Shown piece by piece: positions 23,198 to 31,757 of a DNA stretch of 44,778 nucleotides (position 1 is the stretch's first letter; each line of letters begins with the position of its first letter). A program made the position numbers and the translations under genes. The notes below the pieces were generated by a model. The model was not told the origin of the DNA. It did not search any database and worked only from the letters and a program-made list of their open reading frames with translations. The stretch spans positions 1 to 44,778 of the forward strand of contig NZ_BCQI01000022.1 in assembly GCF_001544355.1 (NCBI RefSeq), given 5' to 3'. The DNA is from Alicyclobacillus acidiphilus NBRC 100859. GTDB taxonomy: Bacteria; Bacillota; Bacilli; Alicyclobacillales; Alicyclobacillaceae.

Positions 23198-23476
23198 TTG
23201 ACAAATCAGGATTTTGATAGCACGATGCGTTTTGAAACGAAATCGGAGAATGCCGAAGCGCGCCACGCGTTCCAAGTGGCCTATCGCGCCTTGAAGGAGA
23301 AGGGCTACAATCCCATTTATCAGATTGCGGGCTATCTCATTTCTGGTGATCCTGCCTATATTACCAGCCATTTGGAGGCGCGCAACACGATTCGTCGAAT
23401 CGAGCGCGACGACTTGATCGAGGAGCTTGTGCGGGCGTATGCCGCACTTCACGGCGATGCGAACATTATCGGTTGA
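23198..23476 (+). CDS. IreB family regulatory phosphoprotein (UPF0297, YrzL)
   Basis: The 92-residue protein matches the DUF965/IreB family: FDSTMRFET near the start, [20 protein letters not shown] and [20 protein letters not shown]. IreB of Enterococcus faecalis is phosphorylated by the Ser/Thr kinase IreK and controls cephalosporin resistance. TTG 23198 is chosen because it aligns with the N-terminus of homologues and has GAGGTG 6 nt upstream; ATG 23225 would remove conserved residues. It lies 58 bp after alaS and overlaps ruvX by 20 nt, the conserved alaS-yrzL-yrrK order. Confidence 0.9.
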   Translation: MTNQDFDSTMRFETKSENAEARHAFQVAYRALKEKGYNPIYQIAGYLISGDPAYITSHLEARNTIRRIERDDLIEELVRAYAALHGDANIIG

Positions 23477-23870
23477 TTACGGTGAACGGCGTATCGGATT
23501 AGCCCTGTCGGATCCGACAGGGCTTGTTGCGTCGGCGTTAAAAGTCATCTCGCGGAACGACGACGCGCAGGTGATCGACGAAATCGCGCAAGTTGTCCGC
23601 GAGTACGAGGTGGAACACATCGTCGTCGGTTTGCCGATCACCATGAAGGGCGAGGCCGGAAGTAAGGCGCAAATCGTTCAAGCGTTCGCGGATACGCTTG
23701 AGAAGAACGTGTCAGTTCCGGTCGAACTGTTCGACGAGCGGCTGACGACGGTGAGCGCCCAGCGCGTGCTGATTGAGGCCGACGTAAGTCGCAAGCGGCG
23801 GAGGACCGTCGTCGACGCGGTGGCCGCGACCATCTTGTTACAGCACTATCTGGACGCGCAGCGACGTTAG
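23457..23870 (+). CDS. ruvX: RuvX/YqgF, RNase H-fold nuclease
   Basis: The 137-residue protein has the YqgF signature. The first acidic strand is [36 protein letters not shown] is in the middle, [13 protein letters not shown] carries the second acidic site, and the C-terminal Asp is in [15 protein letters not shown]. Homologues process the 5' end of 16S rRNA and have been linked to Holliday junction resolution. ATG 23457 overlaps the 3' end of the IreB gene. In B. subtilis a DUF1292 gene (yrzB) follows; here mltG follows directly after 11 bp. Confidence 0.93.
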   Translation: MRTLSVDYGERRIGLALSDPTGLVASALKVISRNDDAQVIDEIAQVVREYEVEHIVVGLPITMKGEAGSKAQIVQAFADTLEKNVSVPVELFDERLTTVSAQRVLIEADVSRKRRRTVVDAVAATILLQHYLDAQRR

Positions 23871-23881
23871 AAGGTGACACG

Positions 23882-24964
23882 ATGAATTTCAAGCACTGGA
23901 CACGCGGCCTCCGGAGACCGCTTGTCTATGTTGGCATCGGTATCCTGGCTGTTCTCGCAATCTTGTTGGCAGGTTGGGGCTGGTATCGCCAAGCGTTGAC
24001 GCCAGTCTCGGTCGGCGGCCGGGTTACTCATGTTACCATCGCCAGCGGCGATTCCGTTCGCACGGTGGCGGATCGACTCGCGAAAGATCGTATGATTCGC
24101 AGTGAAACGGCATTTTTGCTGTATTACAGGCTCCATCGCGCACAATTGCCGATTCTCGCAGGCACATATGCGCTCAGTCCCAGTATGAGCGTTCAGCAGA
24201 TCATGCAGAAGATCTCAAGCGGAGAAGTTGTGCAGACCGCTATTGCGGTGACCATTCCTGAAGGTTTCGATCTCGAGGACATCGCCGCGAAGTTGCAGCA
24301 GGCGGGAATTTGCCCTGCGCAAGCGTTCATCTCGGCAACCCAGCAGGACACATTCAAGCAGCCGTTCCTCAAACAGTTGGTTGGCCGCAAGCAGGTTCGC
24401 TATCGCCTGGAGGGGTTCTTGTTCCCGGATACCTACGACTTTACGCGCGGTGAAAAACCGGCGGAGGTCATCAACGAAATGCTCGACGACTTTGCGGCTC
24501 GGGTGTTGACACCTGCCAACGTGAAGGCGATGAAAGCGGACGGGCTGACTTTGAATCAGGCGATCACGGAGGCTTCGTTGGTGGAAAACGAAGCCAAGGT
24601 CGACAGTGAGCGGCCGCTCATCGCCAGCGTGATCGACAACCGCCTGAAGGCGCATATGAAGCTGCAGATTGACGCGACCGTGGATTACGCCATCGGGCAC
24701 CACTTGACGGTGGTGACGGACGCCGACATCCTGGATGCCAAAGGGCCGTACAACACGTATCTGTTCGCCGGCCTGCCGCCGGGGCCCATCGGCAATCCTG
24801 GGCTGAAGAGCATCGAGGCGGTCCTGCATCCTGCGAAGACGCAGTATCTGTACTATGTCGCAAAAGGCGATGGCAGCGGCACAGATTACTTTGCGAGAAC
24901 GTATGCACAGCAGCTTCACAATGAAATGCTGCGCGAGGAAAACCTCAAAAAGCAACACTCGTGA
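23882..24964 (+). CDS. mltG: endolytic murein transglycosylase MltG (YceG-like)
   Basis: The 360-residue protein has one N-terminal membrane helix (LVYVGIGILAVLAILLAGWG), a LysM-like subdomain (VTIASGDSVRTVADRLAKDR ... LAGTYALSPSMSVQQI) and the YceG catalytic domain. The catalytic Glu lies in TEASLVENEAKVD (residue ~235). Other markers are GFLFPDTYDF and the C-terminal GLPPGPIGNPGLKSIEA. The enzyme cleaves nascent peptidoglycan strands at the membrane and sets glycan length. ATG 23882 follows AAGGTGACACG 11 bp after ruvX. It is the last gene of the alaS block; a 141-bp gap with no visible gene follows. Confidence 0.95.
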   Translation: MNFKHWTRGLRRPLVYVGIGILAVLAILLAGWGWYRQALTPVSVGGRVTHVTIASGDSVRTVADRLAKDRMIRSETAFLLYYRLHRAQLPILAGTYALSPSMSVQQIMQKISSGEVVQTAIAVTIPEGFDLEDIAAKLQQAGICPAQAFISATQQDTFKQPFLKQLVGRKQVRYRLEGFLFPDTYDFTRGEKPAEVINEMLDDFAARVLTPANVKAMKADGLTLNQAITEASLVENEAKVDSERPLIASVIDNRLKAHMKLQIDATVDYAIGHHLTVVTDADILDAKGPYNTYLFAGLPPGPIGNPGLKSIEAVLHPAKTQYLYYVAKGDGSGTDYFARTYAQQLHNEMLREENLKKQHS

Positions 24965-25105
24965 CGGGATACATATCGATTCTCGAATTGGAAACCGTAT
25001 CAGTATGGGGAATGGATTGGCAACTGCGACTGGCAACTGCGACGCGTTCGCCTCGACGCTTTCCTTGACGATGATGCGCAGACGTCCGTTTCGGGGGTCG
25101 AAACC

Positions 25106-26548
25106 ATGCGAGAATCGATACTTTCGACTGAGCGATCACGCCGATTGCTCGTCGTTCACACAATCTGGTTGACCATGTTGGCCGCACTGTTGGTGCGGCT
25201 TTTTTGGCTTGCCTTATCCCCGGCGGGCGTCGTCGATCACGGTGCGCGCGCGGGAGGCGGCAGGTGGCGAATCGACGAAGAGCATTTTCGGACGGCGATG
25301 ATCGATGACGGGCGAGGCGTGGTTCGCTTCCGCGACGGCACACCGTGGTCAGTGCGTCGAACAGGTCGCGAGCTCGCGCCGGAACTGCTGGGTACCATCG
25401 GAAAACCTGACGTTTGGCCGAGTCGGCAGCGCGTGGTGGCGGAGCAAGGGCGCGGCGGAGTGGAGGAAGCCTACGATGATCTCCTTCGCGGAACGCGGCC
25501 AGGGCTCACTGGACGGTTGGAGATGCCGGACGGGATGCCGCAGGCGGCTGGGGCGCCGGGGAAGACGTTCGAGATTGCGTCGGTGCCGGGCGATGATCTC
25601 GTCACCTCCATCGATGCGCGTCTGCAGAGCAAAGCCGAGCAATTGTTGCTGGAGGCGGGCGTCCACCACGGCAGTATCGTGGACTTGGCCGCAAAGTCGC
25701 ATGAGATTTTGGCGATGGCGTCGGCGGATCACCGTGATCGCAGCGACGCGTTGACAGCAGTGGCGCCTGGCTCGGTCTATAAGCTCATCACGGCTGCGGC
25801 CGCCATCGACAGCCACACCGTGACGACCGGGACGCACTTCGTGTGCGATGGGGTGGTGCATATTCCGCATGTATCCATGCGGTGTTGGCGAGCGCACGGG
25901 CCTTTGGACATTGTGCAAGCCATCGCGCAATCGTGCGACAGCACATTTGCACGAATTGGAGTAGAGATGGGGCGCGTCCCGTTCGAGCGCATGTCAGAGC
26001 GTTTCGGCCTTGGCCGGACTGGCCTCGATTCATTGGCCCATAGGACTGTGCACGCCGATGTCGCCGTCGTGTTCCGGACCGCGGGTGAAGATGCGGGACT
26101 CTTGGCCAACACCGCGATCGGTCAGGAAGATGTCCGCGTTACGCCGCTGCAAGGGGCCTTATTGGCGTCGGTAATCGCGGAAGACGGGGTATACCGACCA
26201 GCTCGTTTGGCGATTGGCGTCTCGCGCGGCGGTTCCACGCACAAGTTCGCACAGGCGAAGGCCTCGCGAGCTTGCAGCGGCTTTGCTGCGAGCGTGATCG
26301 GAACGGGGATGTGGCAAGCCGTTCACGACCCGCGAGGGACACTTTACGCGCTTCATGAATTTCCAGTCGCGGCCAAGAGCGGCACGGCAGAACTGCCTGA
26401 CGGCCGGGTCAACGCTTGGCTGGTTGGGTATCGGCTGCGAGACGGCAAGCCGACGGACGAATTTGCCATTTCTGTCGTCGACGAAGTCAGTTGGCAAGCT
26501 CACCGGGATCTGATCCAACTGGCAAAGGGTTGGCTCGGTGCGCTATGA
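25106..26548 (+). CDS. class B penicillin-binding protein, short (PbpI/YrrR-like)
   Basis: The 480-residue protein has an N-terminal anchor helix (HTIWLTMLAALLVRLFWLAL) and then only about 150 residues of pedestal before the transpeptidase domain. Catalytic motifs are all present: SVYK (Ser 223, Lys 226), SCD (276-278, in place of SxN; SxD also occurs in PBP2) and KSGTA (Lys 424). The enzyme should crosslink peptidoglycan. Class B enzymes are usually 580-750 residues; here the N-terminal module is reduced and no PASTA domains follow. In B. subtilis pbpI (yrrR) lies in the same region downstream of yrrL/mltG. The ribosome site before ATG 25106 is weak. It overlaps the next gene by 11 nt. Confidence 0.88.
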   Translation: MRESILSTERSRRLLVVHTIWLTMLAALLVRLFWLALSPAGVVDHGARAGGGRWRIDEEHFRTAMIDDGRGVVRFRDGTPWSVRRTGRELAPELLGTIGKPDVWPSRQRVVAEQGRGGVEEAYDDLLRGTRPGLTGRLEMPDGMPQAAGAPGKTFEIASVPGDDLVTSIDARLQSKAEQLLLEAGVHHGSIVDLAAKSHEILAMASADHRDRSDALTAVAPGSVYKLITAAAAIDSHTVTTGTHFVCDGVVHIPHVSMRCWRAHGPLDIVQAIAQSCDSTFARIGVEMGRVPFERMSERFGLGRTGLDSLAHRTVHADVAVVFRTAGEDAGLLANTAIGQEDVRVTPLQGALLASVIAEDGVYRPARLAIGVSRGGSTHKFAQAKASRACSGFAASVIGTGMWQAVHDPRGTLYALHEFPVAAKSGTAELPDGRVNAWLVGYRLRDGKPTDEFAISVVDEVSWQAHRDLIQLAKGWLGAL

Positions 26549-27572
26549 TGTGCGCATGGAGACTCGACAAGGCAAACGACACTGGTATTCGCGCGCAGCA
26601 GTTGGCATACAACAAATTTGGTCGTCGACGGAGACTGGATCGTGGATACGCCGCTGGCTTGGCGTCATCGTGATGCTGGTTGTCTATCTGCGGCTTGTTC
26701 ACGGCCCTGCCGTGGTGCAGGCGTTGTACTATGTATTGCTTGTTGGACAATCTGTCTTGATCTTGCTTGGCCGGCTCATTGACGGTCGCAAACTTGCGAA
26801 GTATGTCACAATTGTCGCGTTGGCGGTTTGCCTTGCGATGATTTTATTGGGCGCGGAGCCTGCCGCCAATGCGACGGACTTGCTTTGGCCTCTGGTATTT
26901 TGGCTTCTGACGGTAATGGAGGCCGTGGACCTCCAAATTTCCGTTCTATTTGGAATCGTCGGTCTCATTGTCGTTCTGATGAGCCATCTGTCGCCCATCG
27001 TGGAAGCCGTTGTCGGCGCGGGATTGGCCGCGCTGTACTTTGCCATGCGCTCCGCTCGCTTGCGGCGCATCGAAGAGGCTGATCTGTTCCGCATGCACGA
27101 GGAGTTGGAGAAGGAAACCCTCACACGCCTGGCGTATCTCGCGCTCGAAGCGAGAAACGATGGTCCCATGCGGGAGCCCATCACCTCAGAGCTCGCCGCG
27201 GAGGCCCTGAAGACGGTCATTGACCAGTTTGCCGACGATTCGCCGATGGAAGTGGTGGTGGAATGGCAGGCTGACTGCAGCGGCTGGCCGCTTCCCATCC
27301 TGGCCACGATGTATCGCGTGGTGCAGGAGGCGTTCTCGAACGCGCTCCGCCACGCGGACGCGACGCACATCCACATCGAATTCCGAGAGCACAACGCTCA
27401 CGCCGTGATGGAGTTTCGCGACGATGGGCGGATCACCAGTGTCGACGCCGTCAAAGAAGGATTTGGGCTGCGATCCATCCGGCAGCTCGCCCTGTTGAAA
27501 TCGGGCCGCGTCGAGCTGTTCATCGCCGATCTCCATGGCCTCGGTATCCGTCTCACGCTTCCCCTTCACTGA
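26538..27572 (+). CDS. membrane histidine-kinase-like protein with degenerate phosphoacceptor region
   Basis: The 344-residue protein has about five or six membrane helices in the first ~175 residues. It ends in an HATPase_c domain of the NarX/DesK class: N-box VVQEAFSNALRHADATHI, D-box EFRDDGRI and G-box EGFGLRSI. The HisKA_3 helix that should carry ERxRIAxxLHD is not recognisable. The linker reads FRMHEELEKETLTRLAYLAL, and only ~75 residues separate its His from the N-box, about half the usual span. It may be a kinase with an atypical acceptor or an ATPase that no longer autophosphorylates. There is no response regulator nearby. The start is uncertain (GTG 26538, GTG 26550 or ATG 26556). 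Confidence 0.7.
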   Translation: MRYDVRMETRQGKRHWYSRAAVGIQQIWSSTETGSWIRRWLGVIVMLVVYLRLVHGPAVVQALYYVLLVGQSVLILLGRLIDGRKLAKYVTIVALAVCLAMILLGAEPAANATDLLWPLVFWLLTVMEAVDLQISVLFGIVGLIVVLMSHLSPIVEAVVGAGLAALYFAMRSARLRRIEEADLFRMHEELEKETLTRLAYLALEARNDGPMREPITSELAAEALKTVIDQFADDSPMEVVVEWQADCSGWPLPILATMYRVVQEAFSNALRHADATHIHIEFREHNAHAVMEFRDDGRITSVDAVKEGFGLRSIRQLALLKSGRVELFIADLHGLGIRLTLPLH

Positions 27573-27683
27573 CACCTCTGGATGGTCGCCGCCTGCGTCC
27601 CATAGGTCCTTCGAACAGATTTGGTGTCCTATGCGCATAGAGATAGCAGCGTCACCAAGAATCGTCGACGGAGGTGAGCGAAT

Positions 27684-28415
27684 CTGTCTGGGATTCTGAC
27701 GCTGCTTGCGCTTGTATTGAAAGACGTTTCGGTGTTCGTCTCTTATGTCCGAAACGGCGCGTTTCCAAAACCACTGTCGGCCGAGGAAGAGCGCGCTGCT
27801 CTGGAACGTTACGCAGAGGGAGATATGACCGCGCGAAATCAACTCATTGAGCACAATCTCCGCCTCGTCGCACATTTGGCCAAGAAGTATGAATCGTCAG
27901 GCGAGGATCCGGAGGATCTCATCTCGATTGGCACGATAGGCCTGATCAAGGCCGTGGAAAGCTACCGCCAAGGCAAGGGTACCAAGCTGGCCACGTACGC
28001 CGCTCGCTGTATCGAAAACGAAATTCTGATGCATTTGCGCAGTTCGAAGAAACATCGGCGCGACGCGTTTCTATCGGATCCCATCGGCACCGACAAGGAC
28101 GGCAACGAAATGACGCTTTCGGATCTGTTGGGTTCCGATCCCGACGACGTGATCGACACAGTCGACTTTGCGTGGGAGAAGAGAAAGATGTACGAAAGTC
28201 TGCCGGCGCTTGGAGAGCGGGAACGCGAAGTGCTGTGCAAGCGGTTTGGGCTTCCCAACGGAGAGGAACGGACGCAGCGCGAAATCGCCAAGGAATTGGG
28301 CATCTCCAGAAGCTATGTGTCTCGGATTGAGCACCGCGCCTTGGTGAAATTGTACGAAACGATGCACGGCGGCGCGGTGCACGGCGGGTCGGAAACGCCT
28401 TCGCAACTGTCGTAG
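27684..28415 (+). CDS. sigK: RNA polymerase sporulation sigma factor sigma-K (pro-form)
   Basis: The protein matches sigma-K throughout: [16 protein letters not shown], core-binding region 2 ([40 protein letters not shown]), [10 protein letters not shown], and region 4 with [20 protein letters not shown]. Starting at CTG 27684 gives 243 residues with a hydrophobic pro-sequence ([18 protein letters not shown]) that aligns with the SpoIVFB-cleaved leader of B. subtilis pro-sigma-K. GGAGGTGA (27670-27677) sits 6 nt before that CTG. The only standard start in range, TTG 27717, has no ribosome site and would remove much of the pro-sequence. It directs late mother-cell transcription (coat, cortex, germination genes). 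The gene is continuous, with no skin-type insertion. Confidence 0.93.
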   Translation: MSGILTLLALVLKDVSVFVSYVRNGAFPKPLSAEEERAALERYAEGDMTARNQLIEHNLRLVAHLAKKYESSGEDPEDLISIGTIGLIKAVESYRQGKGTKLATYAARCIENEILMHLRSSKKHRRDAFLSDPIGTDKDGNEMTLSDLLGSDPDDVIDTVDFAWEKRKMYESLPALGEREREVLCKRFGLPNGEERTQREIAKELGISRSYVSRIEHRALVKLYETMHGGAVHGGSETPSQLS

Positions 28416-28431
28416 CCTGCCACAACGTCAA

Positions 28432-28474
28432 GAGGTTGATGGACGATGCCGATCCCGGCCCAGCCATCAACCTC
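28432..28474. terminator. inverted repeat between convergent sigK and PilZ genes
   Basis: GAGGTTGATGG (28432-28442) and CCATCAACCTC (28464-28474) form a perfect 11-bp stem. It lies between convergent genes, so it is probably a bidirectional terminator; no long U-run follows on either side. Confidence 0.5.
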
Positions 28475-28552
28475 CTCACATTTACCTTGGTTCAGCTTCT
28501 ATCAGAATCTCACTTTCGCATCGTACTTTCGCGCGGCATCCAAATTGCTTGT

Positions 28553-28969
28553 TCACGCTTTTTGTCCGCGAGCGAGTTCTGCGCGTGCGAGCGAGGCGAT
28601 GATTTGTTCTCTTCGAGCTTCCTCAATTCCGATCCAACGAAGTCCGTACTCATACACATTTCCCGCGTCACAGCTCCCGCCTCTCCACATGATGCGGGCA
28701 TGTATCGGTTCGAATCCGAGAAAACCCAGACAGATGTTGAGCACGACGGTTTCAGGTAGTACAGGCATGGCCATTTTGCTGATGATTTTGCAACCGCCGC
28801 CGGATATGTCGATGAGCCGACACGCGCGCCAGGATGTCCCGATGTCGTCGTCCAGTTTGTAGAATTGGATGCGCGTCGGTCTTACCACTGAGAATCGGTG
28901 GTATCGGCGTCGATTGGTACTGGTCGCGTTTGCAGGGGTTAGGACTGCAGCCATGTCCGTTCTCTCCAT
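28553..28969 (-). CDS. PilZ domain protein (cyclic-di-GMP binding)
   Basis: The 138-residue single-domain PilZ protein has the RxxxR-type motif in NRRRYHRFSVVRPTRI (residues ~19-34) and the D-x-S-x-x-G motif as LIDISGGGCKI (Asp 54), the two c-di-GMP contacts. The beta barrel continues with ARIMWRGGS and YEYGLRWIGIEE. It should act as a stand-alone second-messenger receptor, for example in motility or matrix control; the partner is unknown. ATG 28954 has GGAGAG 7 nt upstream and may be the true start, five codons later. It is convergent with sigK and divergent from yqeG. Confidence 0.85.
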   Translation of the reverse strand: MERTDMAAVLTPANATSTNRRRYHRFSVVRPTRIQFYKLDDDIGTSWRACRLIDISGGGCKIISKMAMPVLPETVVLNICLGFLGFEPIHARIMWRGGSCDAGNVYEYGLRWIGIEEARREQIIASLARAELARGQKA

Positions 28970-29171
28970 TCCACTCCAGATGTCTGTTTGAGTACTCGCC
29001 TATCGTAGGGCATCCTGTGTGTCAGATGTTGTCGAACGATGGCTCCGCCTCAAAATTCCAGAAGACCGAACCAGGACGGAGTTTTGCTCTCGACTATGCA
29101 ATCGTGAGGTTGCTATGCTATCATTTTTTACCGTCATTAGAACGTCAATCTGAGGAGTCTAACGAAACTCG

Positions 29172-29732
29172 GTGAGCGGATTGGGTCGATTTCTGCAATT
29201 CATGCCAAATGAATATGTGAATTCCATTTACGATATTGATCTGGAGCGGCTTTGGCGGATGGGCAAACGCCTGATCCTGACCGATCTCGACAACACGCTG
29301 GTGCCCTGGAACCATCCATGGGTTCCGAAGTCGTTGGAGGATTGGCTCAAGCGCGCCCGGGATCGGGGATTTGAAGTGTGCATCATCTCCAACAACCGGA
29401 GCCAGCGCGTTCACGATTTCTCCCGGGTGTCTGGCCTGTTTGCCATCGGGGCGGCCCGCAAGCCAAGGTCTCGAGGTTTTCGGCAAGCGCTCGAACGCTT
29501 CCAGATGGATGCCGATGCGGCCGTGATGATTGGCGATCAGCTGTTCACGGACATCCACGGCGCGAATCGGTTGGGCCTGTACAGCATTCTTGTGCTGCCG
29601 ATGCATACCAAGGAGTGGTGGGGCACGAAGATCCTGCGGATTTTTGAAGCTGTAGCATTGGCGATGCTCCGCGTGCGCGGACTGAAACGGCCACACCGAC
29701 AACAACAAGGGGGTGGCGGTTTTGGCAGATGA
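29172..29732 (+). CDS. YqeG family HAD-type phosphatase
   Basis: The 186-residue HAD-superfamily protein has motif I LILTDLDNTLVPW, motif II CIISNNRSQRV, the lysine in AARKPRSRGF and motif III VMIGDQLFTDIHGAN. It is IIIA-type phosphatase-like, similar to B. subtilis YqeG and phosphatidylglycerophosphate phosphatases such as Gep4/YqeG. The exact substrate is unproven. The GTG start at 29172 lacks a well-spaced ribosome site (GAGGAG is ~14 nt away); TTG 29181 would match the length of homologues better. It heads the yqeG-yqeH-aroE-nadD-yqeK-rsfS-yqeM operon. Confidence 0.9.
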   Translation: MSGLGRFLQFMPNEYVNSIYDIDLERLWRMGKRLILTDLDNTLVPWNHPWVPKSLEDWLKRARDRGFEVCIISNNRSQRVHDFSRVSGLFAIGAARKPRSRGFRQALERFQMDADAAVMIGDQLFTDIHGANRLGLYSILVLPMHTKEWWGTKILRIFEAVALAMLRVRGLKRPHRQQQGGGGFGR

Positions 29733-30918
29733 GCGAGTCTGCAGAGGATGTGGCGCGGCCTTGCAAACAACCGACGAGGCCAAGCCAGGGTTCGTACCCG
29801 CAAGCGCCATGGAGAAGGAGAACATACTTTGCCGCCGCTGCTTCCGCATTCGGCATTACGGTGAGTTTATGCCGGTTGCCGTCACGGAAGCGGATTATCA
29901 GGCGCAAGTCGCCCGTATCTTTGACCAGCCCGGTTTGGTTCTCTACGTGATCGACGTGTTCGATCTCGCTGGCAGCCTCGTGCCCAACCTGGCCCGATTC
30001 GTCCTCAGCAGCGATGTGGTCGTCGTGGTCAACAAGGTCGACTTGCTGCCGGAAGGCGTGTCCTACGAGGGCCTTGGCGACTGGATTCGATCTCGCGTGG
30101 AGAAGACCCGCGTGCCTGTTGACGATGTCCTGTTCGTCAGCGCGGCGAGAGGACACGGAATGGACGAGTTGCTGCAACTCGTGTTTGATCGGGTCGACTC
30201 GCCAGTCTACGTGGTAGGTATGGCGAACACCGGGAAGTCGACGCTGCTCAACGGGATCGCGGCCCGCGCCGACAGGACGCTCGCCGAGCCGTACACCGTG
30301 TCGCGGCAACCGGGGACGACGCTCGCGTTGTCCGAACTGATCCTGGACGGCCCGCGCGGGCCGGTTCATGTGTTTGACACGCCTGGATTGATGTATGAAG
30401 CGCGCGTCGTCGAGAAACTTTGCTCGGATTGTTTGACGACGGTGATTCCAAGAAATCGATTGCGGCCGAAGGTCTATCAGTTGAACCCTGAACAGACGCT
30501 TTTTTTGGCGGGTATCGCGAGACTGGATTTCGTTCGCGGCGACAGACAGCCTGTGGTGCTGTATGTCAGCAACGAGCTGCCCATCCATCGGACGAAGCTG
30601 TCGCGCGCAGACGATATATGGGAAAGGCACCGGGACGATTTGCTGCAGGTTCCTTGCGAGAAATGTCGGCCGACGTTTGAACGTTGGCGCCAATATCGGT
30701 TGAAGCGCCTTCGGCGAGATGAGAAAGCGGCCCCCGGCAGCATCGCGGTATCAGGTAGAGGTTCCGACATCGTGATCCCGGGATTGGGCTGGATTACACT
30801 CTCCGGGGCCGCGTTTGAAGGCGTGCTATCCATCCCTGACTGGCTGCACGCGGTGGCCCGGCCGCGGCTGATTGGCGACATTTCACGGCGAGTTGGGCAA
30901 GGCGGTGACGTCCTGTGA
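29722..30918 (+). CDS. yqeH: ribosome biogenesis GTPase YqeH (circularly permuted)
   Basis: The ~398-residue circularly permuted GTPase is needed for 30S assembly. Motif order is shuffled as expected: G4 NKVD (~residue 104) and G5 SAARG come first, then G1 GMANTGKST (~166), G2 TT and G3 DTPG. The N-terminal zinc finger is CRGCG ... CRRC, and a C-terminal domain contains CEKC. TTG 29722 is preferred because GGGGGTGG lies 5 nt upstream and the product then begins MADERVCRGCG like homologues; GTG 29713 is the alternative. It overlaps the end of yqeG and the start of aroE. Confidence 0.95.
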   Translation: MADERVCRGCGAALQTTDEAKPGFVPASAMEKENILCRRCFRIRHYGEFMPVAVTEADYQAQVARIFDQPGLVLYVIDVFDLAGSLVPNLARFVLSSDVVVVVNKVDLLPEGVSYEGLGDWIRSRVEKTRVPVDDVLFVSAARGHGMDELLQLVFDRVDSPVYVVGMANTGKSTLLNGIAARADRTLAEPYTVSRQPGTTLALSELILDGPRGPVHVFDTPGLMYEARVVEKLCSDCLTTVIPRNRLRPKVYQLNPEQTLFLAGIARLDFVRGDRQPVVLYVSNELPIHRTKLSRADDIWERHRDDLLQVPCEKCRPTFERWRQYRLKRLRRDEKAAPGSIAVSGRGSDIVIPGLGWITLSGAAFEGVLSIPDWLHAVARPRLIGDISRRVGQGGDVL

Positions 30919-31757
30919 ATCTCTTTGGACTCATCGGCGATCCGGTTGGACATTCGATCTCGCCCGCGATGATGAACGCGGCGTTTCGCGCGCAAGGTGA
31001 ACCTGCGGTGTATTTGCCGTTTCGCGTCGACGCGGGCGAGGTCGAGATCGCGCTAGGTGGATTGCGAGCGATTGGCGCGAAGGGTGTCAATGTGACGATT
31101 CCCCACAAAATCGCCGCGTTCAATTGGGTGGGTTCGCGGACGCGCGAAGCGGTCGCGGCCAACGCTGTGAATACGATCCGCTTTGATCAGCACGGATCCG
31201 TCGGGCACAACACGGATGTGAGCGGATGGTGGCGATCAATTGCCGACGCAGTGCCGGAAGGGCCTGTGGATGTCGCCATTCTCGGGGCAGGGGGCTCGGT
31301 TCAAGCCATTCTGACAGCACTGAGCATGCATCGTCCAGAGGCAGTCGTCGAGGTGATTGCCAGAAATGCGGAGGCGGTTTCGCGCCTTCAGGCGCATTTC
31401 GCCGACAGTCTGAACATTCGGCACGCGGCATGGGAGAAGCGCGCGGACGCGGTGGCCAAAGCGTGGGTCGTCGTTCAATGCACGCCCATTGGAATGTGGC
31501 CGCGAGTGGACGAAGCGGCGATTGACGACGCAGGCGTCTTCCAGCCCGGGCAAGTCGTGCAGGATATCGTGTACCGGCCGCTCGAGACCCGATTTCTGGC
31601 GTGCGCGCGAAGCGGCGGCGCGAGGGTGATCGACGGTGCGACGATGTTGATTGGCCAAGGCGTGGACGCCTACGAATGGTGGTTGGGCCGCGAGGCGCCG
31701 GCCGATGTCATGGCATCGACGGTCTATGAGGCGTTGCGAAAGGAACAGGCGTTATGA
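30915..31757 (+). CDS. aroE: shikimate dehydrogenase (NADP+)
   Basis: The 280-residue enzyme reduces 3-dehydroshikimate to shikimate in aromatic amino acid synthesis. It has FGLIGDPVGHSISPAMMNAA (substrate Ser residues), VNVTIPHK with catalytic Lys, ANAVNTI, HNTDVSGW with catalytic Asp, the dinucleotide loop ILGAGGSVQAIL and VVQCTPIGMWP. The C-terminal Gln appears in MLIGQGVDAYEWW. The GTG start at 30915 overlaps the yqeH stop. The gene nadD follows with an ATGA overlap. The small RNA-binding gene yqeI that lies between aroD and nadD in B. subtilis is absent. Confidence 0.96.
   Translation: MNLFGLIGDPVGHSISPAMMNAAFRAQGEPAVYLPFRVDAGEVEIALGGLRAIGAKGVNVTIPHKIAAFNWVGSRTREAVAANAVNTIRFDQHGSVGHNTDVSGWWRSIADAVPEGPVDVAILGAGGSVQAILTALSMHRPEAVVEVIARNAEAVSRLQAHFADSLNIRHAAWEKRADAVAKAWVVVQCTPIGMWPRVDEAAIDDAGVFQPGQVVQDIVYRPLETRFLACARSGGARVIDGATMLIGQGVDAYEWWLGREAPADVMASTVYEALRKEQAL

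Noticed and set aside
27684-28415. Skin-type prophage element interrupting sigK
   Set aside because: The sigK frame is continuous from pro-sequence to region 4.
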